From: an uncultured Mollicutes bacterium
Lineage (GTDB): Bacteria > Bacillota_I > Bacilli_A > Acholeplasmatales > Anaeroplasmataceae
Direction: 5' to 3'
Length of the DNA: 64,000 bases
Assembly: GCA_900540175.1 (NCBI GenBank)
Contig: UQFG01000001.1
Coordinates: 1-64,000, forward strand
Position numbers and translations under genes: made by a program
In this document: one piece after another, positions 27,741 to 35,608 of the stretch
How the letters are laid out: every line of letters begins with the position of its first letter
Position numbering within the stretch: the stretch's first letter is position 1
The notes under the pieces: generated by a model
The model's database searches: none
What the model was told of the DNA's origin: nothing
What the model saw: the letters and a program-made list of their open reading frames with translations, nothing else

Positions 27741-30158
27741 GTGATAGGAGCGATTATAGGTGATATAGTTGGGTCACGATTTGAATGGTCGAACAATAGG
27801 TCGAAACAGTTTGAGTTCTTAAATCATCAATGTTTTTTTACGGATGATTCTGTTTTGTCTCTGGCGATATGTAAGGCTTTGTTGGAGGCGGGCGATAACT
27901 ATTCGAAATTAAGCGAGCTGACCTCAAAGTATATGCGAGAAATCGGTCGGGCATATCCTGATGCTGGATATGGAGGAGGTTTCAGCGCATGGTTATATTC
28001 TGAAGAACCTGTTCCATACAACAGCTTTGGCAACGGAGCGGCTATGCGCGTTGGAGGATGCGGATATGTCGCACGATCTGTTGAAGAGGCGAAACAACTT
28101 TCTTTTGCGGTGACAAAGGTAACCCACAATCATCCAGAGGGAATCAAGGGCGCAGAAGCTGTTGCCGTATCTGTTTTTCTGGCGAAATCGGGATGGAGCC
28201 TGATTGATATACGCGATTATGTAGTTAAGAATTATTATAGACTCGATTTCACGCTCGATGGGATAAGAGACTCATACGAATTTAATGAAACTTGCCAGGG
28301 AACAGTACCTCAAGCATTTGAGGCGTTCTTTGAATCAACAGATTTCGAGGATGCTATTCGCAATGCTATTTCAATAGGCGGAGACAGTGATACGATAGCA
28401 GCCATAACCGGATCATTGGCTGAAGCATATTATGGTGTTCCAACGGCGATGCGTAAACACGCAATGACCTTCCTGGACGAGAAACTTCTTCGACTCCTGA
28501 TAGAGTTTGAAAACATCCATCCTGGGAAAATAGAAAAAATTCAGGCGATAGGAAGTGTGGGATATGCACCTTCCATAGGAGCAAAAGTGGAAATTAGCGA
28601 TAGGGAAAATATGATGATTTCGGTTGTTGAGAATGCTGACGCTGAACTCAAAGCCACTTCGGTACAAGCAGAGGAGACAACAAGTCAGAAACTTTTTTCT
28701 CATTTGTTCGAGGCGTGCAATATACTGCGTGGTCCGATTAATCAGGATGAATACAAGAGTTATGTTACTCCGATTTTATTCTTTAAACGGTTGTCAGATG
28801 TTTACGACGAGGAAACGCAGCTTGCTCTCGAAGAGTCGGGAGGAGATGAAGAATACGCAAGTTTTCCCGAAAATCATCGGTTTATTATACCAGAGGGATG
28901 TCATTGGCGGGATGTACGCGAAGCGAGCGAAAATGTCGGATTGGCAATCGTAAATGCGATGAATGGAATCGAACGTGCTAACCCAGATACATTGAGCGGT
29001 GTGTTCAGCAGCTTCGATGATGCAAATTGGACGGATAAAAGTAAATTGTCCGATGAACGTTTAAAAGACCTCATCGAGCATATGTCAAAAATTAAGGTCG
29101 GGAATCAAAACTATTCCGCCGATGTGATGGGGGATAGTTACGAGTATCTTATTAAAAAATTTGCGGACCTTTCGAAGAAAAATGCTGGCGAATTCTATAC
29201 GCCTCGTTCGATTGTAAAATTATTGATAATGTTGCTCGACCCGAAAGCAGGTGAAACTGTCTATGATCCAGCCTGCGGAACCGGCGGGATGCTGATAGAG
29301 GCAATTCGCTATATGAAGGGAGATAAACTGACATACGGCAGGATATATGGGCAGGAGAAAAACCTTGCGACGTCTGCGATTGCGCGAATGAATTTGTTTT
29401 TGCATGGGGCAAAAGTTTTCCAGGTTACGCAGGGAGACACGTTACGTTCACCGAACTATTTGGAGCGCGGCTCATTACGGACATTTGATTGCGTGGTGGC
29501 CAATCCTCCGTTCTCATTAAAGAATTGGGGCTCGGAACAATTCTCGTCAGACGTATATGGGCGTAATATCTGGGGAACACCCACGGATTCCAATGGCGAT
29601 TATGCTTGGCTACAGCATATGGTAAAATCCATGAATCCGAAAACGGGACGGTGTGCCGTTGTTTTGCCGCAGGGCGTGCTATTCCGTAGTGGCAAGGAAG
29701 GTGACATAAGAAAGCAACTTGTGGAGTCGGACAAGTTGGAGTGCATCATAGCATTAACAAGCGGAGTGTTTTATTCGACAGGCGTTTCGGCGTGCATTCT
29801 TTTTCTGAATAATAACAAAAAAGTTGAACACAGGGGACGTATATGCTTAATTGATGCTTCGAATATATATACGTCGCAAAGAGCGCAGAATATTATGACC
29901 GAGGATGATATCCAAAAGGTCTTCGGCCTATACAAAGCATACGGGGATGTCATTGAAAAAGCCAAAGTCGTAACCATCGAAGATATACGTCAAAAGGACT
30001 ATACTCTTGCAATTAACAGCTACATTGAGAAAAAAGGACAAGAGACGATTCCTCCGACCGAAGTGCGCAGACAGTATTTTGAGGCATACGAGGAGATGCT
30101 ACAAGCGGAGGAGAAAATGAAAAAGCTGTTGCTGGATGGAGGATACGTCAGTGAGTAA
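27741..30158 (+). CDS. hsdM: ADP-ribosylglycohydrolase-HsdM fusion
   Basis: One uninterrupted frame of 805 residues joins two enzymes. Residues 1-255 are an ADP-ribosylglycohydrolase (DraG/ARH family, which removes ADP-ribose from proteins, nucleic acids or small molecules). The metal and catalytic motifs are intact: GAIIGDIVGSRFE (3-15), FTDDS (33-37), FGNGAAMR (96-103), THNHPEG (128-134) and GGDSDT (213-218). Residues 256-310 are a linker. Residues 311-805 are a type I N6-adenine methylase subunit with FKRLSDVYDEE, the SAM motif DPACGTGGML (about 508-517) and catalytic NPPF (about 588-591). The GTG start at 27741 has AAGGAGA 7 bases upstream. An internal ATG at 28611 could give free HsdM but has a weak ribosome site. 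I know of no characterised fusion like this. Confidence 0.93.
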   Translation: MIGAIIGDIVGSRFEWSNNRSKQFEFLNHQCFFTDDSVLSLAICKALLEAGDNYSKLSELTSKYMREIGRAYPDAGYGGGFSAWLYSEEPVPYNSFGNGAAMRVGGCGYVARSVEEAKQLSFAVTKVTHNHPEGIKGAEAVAVSVFLAKSGWSLIDIRDYVVKNYYRLDFTLDGIRDSYEFNETCQGTVPQAFEAFFESTDFEDAIRNAISIGGDSDTIAAITGSLAEAYYGVPTAMRKHAMTFLDEKLLRLLIEFENIHPGKIEKIQAIGSVGYAPSIGAKVEISDRENMMISVVENADAELKATSVQAEETTSQKLFSHLFEACNILRGPINQDEYKSYVTPILFFKRLSDVYDEETQLALEESGGDEEYASFPENHRFIIPEGCHWRDVREASENVGLAIVNAMNGIERANPDTLSGVFSSFDDANWTDKSKLSDERLKDLIEHMSKIKVGNQNYSADVMGDSYEYLIKKFADLSKKNAGEFYTPRSIVKLLIMLLDPKAGETVYDPACGTGGMLIEAIRYMKGDKLTYGRIYGQEKNLATSAIARMNLFLHGAKVFQVTQGDTLRSPNYLERGSLRTFDCVVANPPFSLKNWGSEQFSSDVYGRNIWGTPTDSNGDYAWLQHMVKSMNPKTGRCAVVLPQGVLFRSGKEGDIRKQLVESDKLECIIALTSGVFYSTGVSACILFLNNNKKVEHRGRICLIDASNIYTSQRAQNIMTEDDIQKVFGLYKAYGDVIEKAKVVTIEDIRQKDYTLAINSYIEKKGQETIPPTEVRRQYFEAYEEMLQAEEKMKKLLLDGGYVSE

Positions 30159-31650
30159 GCGAATTACGATAGAAGAATTGCAATCATATCTCTGGAATTC
30201 TGCCGTTCTGCTTCGAACCAATATTGATGCAGGAGCATACAAGCAATATATTTTTCCGCTGCTTTTTTTCAAACGCATATGCGATGTGTACGATGAGGAG
30301 ACGCAGAATGCGTATGAGGAATATGGCGAAGATGCGTCTGAATTTGATGAAAAGGAAATACATACCTTTGTCGTCCCCAAAGGATATCATTGGAACGATG
30401 TTCGTGCCGTGACCGAAAATGTCGGCGTTGCCATTGTAGAGGCTTTTCGCAAGGTCGAAAATGCGAACTCAGATAAATTGCAGGGTATCTTTGGTGATGG
30501 TGCATGGACCAATAAGAATCGATTGCCGGATAGATTGTTGAAAGATTTGATGGAACATTTCAGTTCCAAGACCTTGTCGATTGCAAATTGTCCGGAGGAC
30601 GAGCTTGGACAGGGATACGAATACCTTATTAAAAAATTCGCAGATGATAGTGGACATACTGCGCAGGAGTTTTATACCAATCGAACAGTCGTTCATTTAA
30701 TGACTGAGATGTTGAAGCCGGAATCCGGTGAGTCAATATACGACCCGACTTGCGGCAGTGCGGGTATGCTCATTTCCGCTATTGCATATCTTAAATCGCA
30801 AAATAAGGAATGGCGCAACGTTGCGGTATATGGGCAGGAGATCAACGCGCTTACTTCGGCAATCGGAAAAATGAATTTGTTCCTGCATGGCGTTAAGGAC
30901 TTTAATATTGTAAACGGAGATACGCTTGCGGCACCTGCGTTTATCGAGAACGGAAAATTGAAGCAATTTGACCTTATACTCGCCAATCCACCGTATTCAA
31001 TCAGTCAATGGAATCGGAGCGCATTCGAAAATGATAAGTATGGTCGGAATTTTCTTGGTGTACCGCCACAGGGAAGAGCGGATTATGCTTTTTTGCAGCA
31101 TATCATAGCCAGTTTAAAAAAGGAAACCGGCAGATGTGCTATTCTGTTTCCGCATGGGGTACTGTTCCGCAACGAAGAAAGTGCAATGCGGGAAAAACTT
31201 GTTCGAAGTGACGTCGTTGAGTGTGTAATCGGTTTGGCTGCGAATCTGTTCTACAATTCACCGATGGAAGCGTGTATTATGATTTGCCGCATGAATAAGC
31301 GGGCTGACCGCAGGGGACAAGTGTTGTTCATTAATGCGGTTCATGAGGTGGAGAGGAAAAATGCACAGAGCTATTTAGAAGAAAAGCATATAAGCAAAAT
31401 TGCGAAGGCATACAGCGATTATATAACGGTGGATGGTTTTGCAAAAGTGGCTACGATCCAGGATATTGCGGAAAATAATTTTTCGTTGAGTATTCCGCTA
31501 TACGTTAAGTCGGAAGAAAAGCCAGGAGAAATTGATACACGTTCTGTGCAAGAGTGTTACGACGGCTGGAGGGCTTCTTCGGAAATGATGAAGCTGAGTT
31601 ATTTGAAACTTAATGCCATGATTGGAAAGGAGGATGATAACCGTGAGTAG
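30151..31650 (+). CDS. hsdM: Type I methylase subunit HsdM, second copy
   Basis: A second, conventional HsdM of 499 residues directly after the fusion. It has the N-terminal helical bundle (LLFFKRICDVYDEE), the SAM motif DPTCGSAGML and catalytic NPPY (LILANPPYSIS), then RCAILFPHGVLFR. The frame is open to 30136, but GGAGG at 30138-30142 serves the GTG at 30151 at 8 bases. This start overlaps the upstream gene by eight bases (GTGAGTAA). It is clearly a paralogue of the fused HsdM yet differs throughout, so it is not a recent duplicate. Two different HsdM subunits could form a heterodimer or two complexes. Confidence 0.93.
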   Translation: MSKRITIEELQSYLWNSAVLLRTNIDAGAYKQYIFPLLFFKRICDVYDEETQNAYEEYGEDASEFDEKEIHTFVVPKGYHWNDVRAVTENVGVAIVEAFRKVENANSDKLQGIFGDGAWTNKNRLPDRLLKDLMEHFSSKTLSIANCPEDELGQGYEYLIKKFADDSGHTAQEFYTNRTVVHLMTEMLKPESGESIYDPTCGSAGMLISAIAYLKSQNKEWRNVAVYGQEINALTSAIGKMNLFLHGVKDFNIVNGDTLAAPAFIENGKLKQFDLILANPPYSISQWNRSAFENDKYGRNFLGVPPQGRADYAFLQHIIASLKKETGRCAILFPHGVLFRNEESAMREKLVRSDVVECVIGLAANLFYNSPMEACIMICRMNKRADRRGQVLFINAVHEVERKNAQSYLEEKHISKIAKAYSDYITVDGFAKVATIQDIAENNFSLSIPLYVKSEEKPGEIDTRSVQECYDGWRASSEMMKLSYLKLNAMIGKEDDNRE

Positions 31651-32224
31651 GGTATGCTTGGGCGATATTGCCGTAGAACATAAGGAAACCTGCAAAGGGA
31701 ATAAGGAAGGTTATCCCGTCGTTGGGCTCGAGCATTTAACTCCGGGCGAAATTACACTTGCAGAATGGGATGAAAGTGGCGATAACACTTTCACAAAGGT
31801 TTTCCGAAAAGGAAATGTACTCTTCGGACGTCGTCGCGCATATCTGAAAAAGGCAGCGGTCGCCCCGTTTGATGGTGTTTGTTCCGGTGATATTACGGTT
31901 ATAGAGGCGCGGCAAGACAAAGTTTTGCCGGAGTTGCTGCCGTTTATCATCCAAAATGATGCGCTGTTCGCATTTGCAGTTGAAAAATCAGCAGGCTCAC
32001 TCTCCCCGCGTGTAAAATGGGAGCATCTGAAGAATTTCGAGTTTGAATTGCCTGAAATGAGTAAACAAAGGACTCTCGCGGAGGCTCTTTGGAGCATTGA
32101 TGCGACTAAAAAGGCATATCAGAAGCTGATTAAACAGACCGATGAGCTGGTAAAATCTCAATTTGTAGGGGCGACACGATGCGCATACTCCAAGAACAAT
32201 ATGACAAAAAGGAGGTGTGCATAA
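31643..32224 (+). CDS. hsdS: Half-size specificity subunit HsdS
   Basis: A 193-residue HsdS with a single target recognition domain (about 1-140, with GNVLFGRRRAYLKK and SPRVKWEHLKNFEFELP) and one conserved helical spacer (QRTLAEALWSIDATKKAYQKLIKQTDELVKSQF). Full HsdS proteins have two such halves; half-size forms can work as dimers. After SQF the sequence leaves the conserved path (VGATRCAYSKNN) and stops, so this looks like a gene cut at the recombination repeat, of which a degenerate copy lies at about 32157. The GTG at 31643 has GGAGG at 9 bases and overlaps hsdM by eight. In-frame codons TTG 31622 and ATG 31634 are too close to the ribosome site. Confidence 0.8.
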   Translation: MSRVCLGDIAVEHKETCKGNKEGYPVVGLEHLTPGEITLAEWDESGDNTFTKVFRKGNVLFGRRRAYLKKAAVAPFDGVCSGDITVIEARQDKVLPELLPFIIQNDALFAFAVEKSAGSLSPRVKWEHLKNFEFELPEMSKQRTLAEALWSIDATKKAYQKLIKQTDELVKSQFVGATRCAYSKNNMTKRRCA

Positions 32225-33309
32225 TGGCAAAATATCGCTTTGAACAGATTGCATTTAACAGCACGGAGAAGAAAAAGCCTACTGAATCCGACAAGGCTAC
32301 ATACTTGGGACTCGAACATTTGGATTCAGGATGTTTGACCGTAAAACGATTTGGCTCTGATACTGCTCCGATTGGCGAAAAATTGATCATGAAAAAGGGT
32401 GACGTGCTTTTCGGAAAAAGGAGAGCGTATCAGAAAAAAGTTGCCATTGCACCTTTTGACGGAATATTTTCAGCGCATGGCATGGTGCTTCGCCCGAGAG
32501 AGGACGTGGTGGACAAGGAATTTTTCCCGTTATTTATTAGTTCGGATTATTTCCTTGATGCCGCAATCAAAATCTCTGTGGGATCGCTTTCGCCGACGAT
32601 TAACTGGCGCGATCTTAAAGATTTGGAGTTCGAATTGCCTCCGTTGGAAGAGCAAAAAAAGCTTGCAGAGGTGTTGTGGGCGGTAAATCGCACCATAGAA
32701 ACGTATAAAAATTTGCTCGAAAAGACCGATGAACTGGTGAAATCTCAATTTATGGAGATGTTCGGTGGGGAAGAGAAGTCATCTTATATTGCACGATTTG
32801 AGGATGCTTTTATTATAAGAGATGACTTGCGGAAACCCATAAATGACGCGGTTCGCGCAAATATGCATACAGGAGCATTGTATCCGTATTACGGGGCGAA
32901 CGGTCAAGTGGATCAAATAAATGACTATCTGATGGATTGTAAAGCTATATGTTTGGCCGAAGATTGTGGTTCATATGGGGCGGGTGAGGCCACTTCATAC
33001 ATCGTTTCGGGCAAATGTTGGGTGAATAATCATGCTCATGTATTGATCCCTAAGGACTGTTGTGATATAGAATTTGCCAATGTGTATTTTCGGATTTTGG
33101 ATATGACAGAGTATGTATCAGGTACAACACGCCTTAAATTAACGCAAGGCAGGATGAGAGAAATTCCGATGATAATACCGCCTAAGGAACTGCAGGAGCA
33201 GTTTGCAGCCTTTGTCCGTCAGACCGATAAATCAAAATTTGAACTCGAACAGGCACTTGCAGAGCTTACAGCTACATATAAACGCATAATTTCAGAGAAT
33301 CTCGGCTGA
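32224..33309 (+). CDS. hsdS: Full-length specificity subunit HsdS
   Basis: A 361-residue HsdS with two target recognition domains and two helical spacers, so it should define a bipartite DNA site for the complex. TRD1 covers about 1-145 (KKGDVLFGKRRAYQKK, SPTINWRDLKDLEFELP). The central spacer ends TDELVKSQFMEMFGG. TRD2 covers about 190-325 and the final spacer has QTDKSKFELEQALAEL. TRD1 is related to the half-size HsdS upstream. GGAGG lies 8 bases before the ATG and the genes overlap by one base. DNA coding for SQFMEMFG and for RQTDKSKF recurs in the downstream silent cassettes, so TRD2 appears exchangeable. Confidence 0.92.
   Translation: MAKYRFEQIAFNSTEKKKPTESDKATYLGLEHLDSGCLTVKRFGSDTAPIGEKLIMKKGDVLFGKRRAYQKKVAIAPFDGIFSAHGMVLRPREDVVDKEFFPLFISSDYFLDAAIKISVGSLSPTINWRDLKDLEFELPPLEEQKKLAEVLWAVNRTIETYKNLLEKTDELVKSQFMEMFGGEEKSSYIARFEDAFIIRDDLRKPINDAVRANMHTGALYPYYGANGQVDQINDYLMDCKAICLAEDCGSYGAGEATSYIVSGKCWVNNHAHVLIPKDCCDIEFANVYFRILDMTEYVSGTTRLKLTQGRMREIPMIIPPKELQEQFAAFVRQTDKSKFELEQALAELTATYKRIISENLG
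32743..32765 (+). repeat. hsdS recombination repeat, copy 1 (expressed gene)
   Basis: A 23-bp direct repeat beginning TCTCAATTTATGGAGATGTT, inside the central conserved region of hsdS. Exact copies lie at 34355-34377 and 34921-34943 in the same orientation and the same coding frame. Confidence 0.95.
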
Positions 33310-33323
33310 TTTTTCCAAAGAAG

Positions 33324-33362
33324 TCTCCTCCAGCGACTAAAGAAATCATATCCGGGAGGAGA
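33324..33362 (+). promoter_or_regulatory. Hairpin covering the ribosome binding site of the tyrosine recombinase
   Basis: TCTCCTCC (33324-33331) is perfectly complementary to GGAGGAGA (33355-33362), which is the Shine-Dalgarno of the recombinase ATG at 33367. The loop is 23 bases. If formed it would block initiation. Confidence 0.6.
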
Positions 33363-33366
33363 TATT

Positions 33367-34347
33367 ATGCTTCAAAAAGTAGTTACGGGCATTCAACTCG
33401 ACCTCGCAGGCCTTTTGAGCGAGGATCAAATTCAAATAGTTACGCAAGTTGTAAAAAAACATCTTGCTTCGTTGTCAATTGAGGAAGATACTGAAACGGA
33501 AACCAAGCGTTCAGACTATCTTCCTCTTTTTATCGCGGCCAAAAGGGTAGAGGGATGTTCAGAAAAGTCGCTTCGATATTACGAGTCTACGATACGAAAT
33601 ATGCTTGAGGGAATTGATAAACAGGAACGTCTTATTACTACAGAGGACTTGCGGTGTTATTTAGACACATACCAGAGGAGAGGAACAGTAAGCAAAGTCA
33701 CGCTCGATAATGTTCGACGGATATTATCGACATTTTTCTCGTGGTTGGAGGATGAGGATTATATTATTAAGAGCCCGGTGCGCCGTATTCATAAAGTGAA
33801 AACCGGGAAAACCGTTAAGGAAACATATTCTGATGAGTCTTTGGAATTGATGCGCGATCATTGCGATAATCTGCGGGATCTCGCATTAATCGATCTCCTT
33901 GCTTCCACGGGCATCCGTGTGGGGGAATTGGTAAAATTAAACCGAACAGATGTGGATTTTGAAAATCGTGAATGTGTTGTGTTTGGCAAAGGGAACAAAC
34001 AGCGGAAGGTGTATTTCGATGCAAGAACCAAAATTCACTTGCAAAAATACCTTGCAGAACGGACCGATGACCACGATGCATTGTTTGTGTCGTTATTGAA
34101 ACCGAATAGTCGCTTACAGATTAGCGGCGTGGAGATACGATTGCGGAAAATAGGGCGTGAACTGAGTATGCACAAGGTCCACCCGCATAAATTCCGTAGG
34201 ACGCTGGCGACTATGGCTATCGACAAGGGAATGCCGATTGAACAGGTTCAGCACCTTTTAGGACATCAAAGTATCGACACCACCCTTCAATATGCAATGG
34301 TGAATCAGGCAAACGTCAAAACGAGCTGCAAACGCTTTATCGGTTAA
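33367..34347 (+). CDS. Tyrosine recombinase of the hsdS locus
   Basis: A 326-residue XerC/D-like recombinase placed between the expressed hsdS and spare hsdS cassettes, as in phase-variable type I loci of pneumococci and other Firmicutes. An N-terminal arm (about 1-50) precedes the core-binding domain (51-140). Catalytic motifs are STGIRVGEL, FGKGNKQRKV, HPHKFRRTLA, LLGHQS and LQYAMV (nucleophile Tyr). It probably rearranges the hsdS segments. Its ribosome binding site is in a potential hairpin, so expression may be rare or conditional. Integration of the element is a less likely role because a serine recombinase is present. Confidence 0.9.
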   Translation: MLQKVVTGIQLDLAGLLSEDQIQIVTQVVKKHLASLSIEEDTETETKRSDYLPLFIAAKRVEGCSEKSLRYYESTIRNMLEGIDKQERLITTEDLRCYLDTYQRRGTVSKVTLDNVRRILSTFFSWLEDEDYIIKSPVRRIHKVKTGKTVKETYSDESLELMRDHCDNLRDLALIDLLASTGIRVGELVKLNRTDVDFENRECVVFGKGNKQRKVYFDARTKIHLQKYLAERTDDHDALFVSLLKPNSRLQISGVEIRLRKIGRELSMHKVHPHKFRRTLATMAIDKGMPIEQVQHLLGHQSIDTTLQYAMVNQANVKTSCKRFIG

Positions 34348-34354
34348 ATGCAAT

Positions 34355-34377
34355 TCTCAATTTATGGAGATGTTCGG
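34355..34377 (+). repeat. hsdS recombination repeat, copy 2
   Basis: Exact copy of the 23-bp element at 32743, eight bases after the stop of the tyrosine recombinase gene and at the head of silent cassette A. Confidence 0.95.
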
Positions 34378-34920
34378 AGATCCGCGAACAAACCCCAAGC
34401 AACTGCCGGTGAAGACACTTGGTGAAGTCTGTATGGTAGAAAGAGGAGGCTCACCACGTCCAATCGCGGATTATGTTACTGATTCCGAAGACGGCATCAA
34501 CTGGATTAAAATAGGTGATGCGGATGGTACAAGATATATTAGCAAAACTGCCGAGAAGATAATTCCAGAAGGACTAAAAAAAACCCGTATGGTGCAGACT
34601 GGCGATTTAATCCTGTCAAATTCAATGAGTTTTGGGCATCCGTATATACTAAAAATTGATGGATGCATTCATGACGGGTGGCTTGTCCTTCATTTTGGGA
34701 AGGAAGTTTTCGATGCTTTGTATCTCCAAACGTATCTTGGACTCCCAGTAGTCTACGCAATTTTTGAAACGATGGCAGCGGGCGGTGTCGTAAATAACCT
34801 TAATAGTGAAATCGTAAAAAAGCTGCCAGTTATAGTACCTGCAATCGACCGGCAAAAACAGTTTGCAGCCTTTGTTCGCCAGACCGATAAATCAAAATTT
34901 GCCCTTCTGAACTGTTCAAA
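34355..34920 (+). pseudogene. hsdS: Silent hsdS cassette A (TRD only)
   Basis: A start-less hsdS half that begins inside the 23-bp repeat (34355-34377), so its frame reads MEMFGDPRTNPKQLP, then a complete TRD (VCMVERGGSPRPIADYV, LSNSMSFGHPYIL). It ends with a 42-bp block nearly identical to the expressed hsdS (34859-34900 against 33199-33240, two mismatches) coding for RQTDKSKF. After that it runs out of frame into cassette B. The ORF from the repeat's ATG reaches 34957. It carries no ribosome site of its own beyond chance and reads best as donor sequence for TRD2 of the expressed gene. Confidence 0.8.
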
Positions 34921-34943
34921 TCTCAATTTATGGAGATGTTCGG
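34921..34943 (+). repeat. hsdS recombination repeat, copy 3
   Basis: Exact third copy of the 23-bp element, at the junction of silent cassettes A and B, in the same direction as copies 1 and 2. Confidence 0.95.
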
Positions 34944-35517
34944 GAAAACCACATTAATTGCGTTAGGAGAGGTTGCGAATATTTCCGCGGGGCAAAGTTC
35001 ACCTTATGATGAGGAATTTTCGCCAACGGGAACGCCGTTTATAAAAGCTGGAAATCTTGAAGATTTGAAATTAAGGCGTTATGGCGAGGAAAAATGCAAT
35101 CTTGTACAGGAAGATGTTGTTCGCAGTAGAAAATTAAAAATACATGGTGCCGGGACCGTTTTAATAGCGAAAAGTGGCATGTCTTGCCTTTCTGGGCATG
35201 TTTATGCACTTAAAAAGCCAGCTTATGTGGTTTCACACCTTGCTTGTATTGAACCACGGGAAGGAAAAAGCACAACTGAATTTTTAAGATGGTATTTTAT
35301 AACTTACGGAATAAAAGGCTTAATTAAGGACCCTTCGTATCCATCGATTCAATTGGGACAACTTGAAGAATTGCTGATTCCAGGCGCGGCGATTGATTTA
35401 CAAAATGTTTTTACCGCCTTTGCAACACAGACCGATAAATCAAAATTATTTCTACAGAGTGCGATAGAGTTAATATTGCCGCAAGGGTGTCGTAGAATGC
35501 GGACACCTCTAGAATAA
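34921..35517 (+). pseudogene. hsdS: Silent hsdS cassette B (TRD only)
   Basis: A second donor cassette that starts at the third copy of the 23-bp repeat (34921-34943), reading MEMFGKTTLIALGEVANISAGQSSPYDEEF. It has a different TRD (FIKAGNLEDLKLRRYGEEK, TVLIAKSGMSCLSGHVYALKK) and the closing block QTDKSKLFLQ. The shared 20-bp end block is at 35428-35447. The frame stops at 35517 after a divergent tail (GCRRMRTPLE). No start signal is seen. Together with cassette A it would allow at least three TRD2 versions. Confidence 0.8.
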
Positions 35518-35531
35518 CCTCTTTGAATCCA

Positions 35532-35560
35532 TTGACACGAACAAATGTTCCATATATAAT
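35532..35560 (+). promoter_or_regulatory. Consensus promoter with perfect SOS (LexA) box
   Basis: TTGACA at 35532-35537, a 17-bp spacer, and TATAAT at 35555-35560 form a perfect consensus promoter. CGAACAAATGTTCC at 35538-35551 lies in the spacer and matches the Gram-positive LexA consensus CGAAC-RNRY-GTTYC at every position. Confidence 0.9.
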
Positions 35561-35608
35561 ATAGCTGTAACTGCAACAAAGTGTTGCAGATAGAAAGAGG
35601 ATAGTGTC

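Noticed and set aside
27741..28614. ARH domain as a separate gene with a missed stop
   Set aside because: The frame is continuous with plausible linker codons and no terminator or clear ribosome site before the HsdM part; an internal start at 28611 is possible but weak.
32743..35517. Invertible hsdS segment as in pneumococcal type I loci
   Set aside because: No inverse copy of the 23-bp repeat was seen in the locus; all copies are direct.
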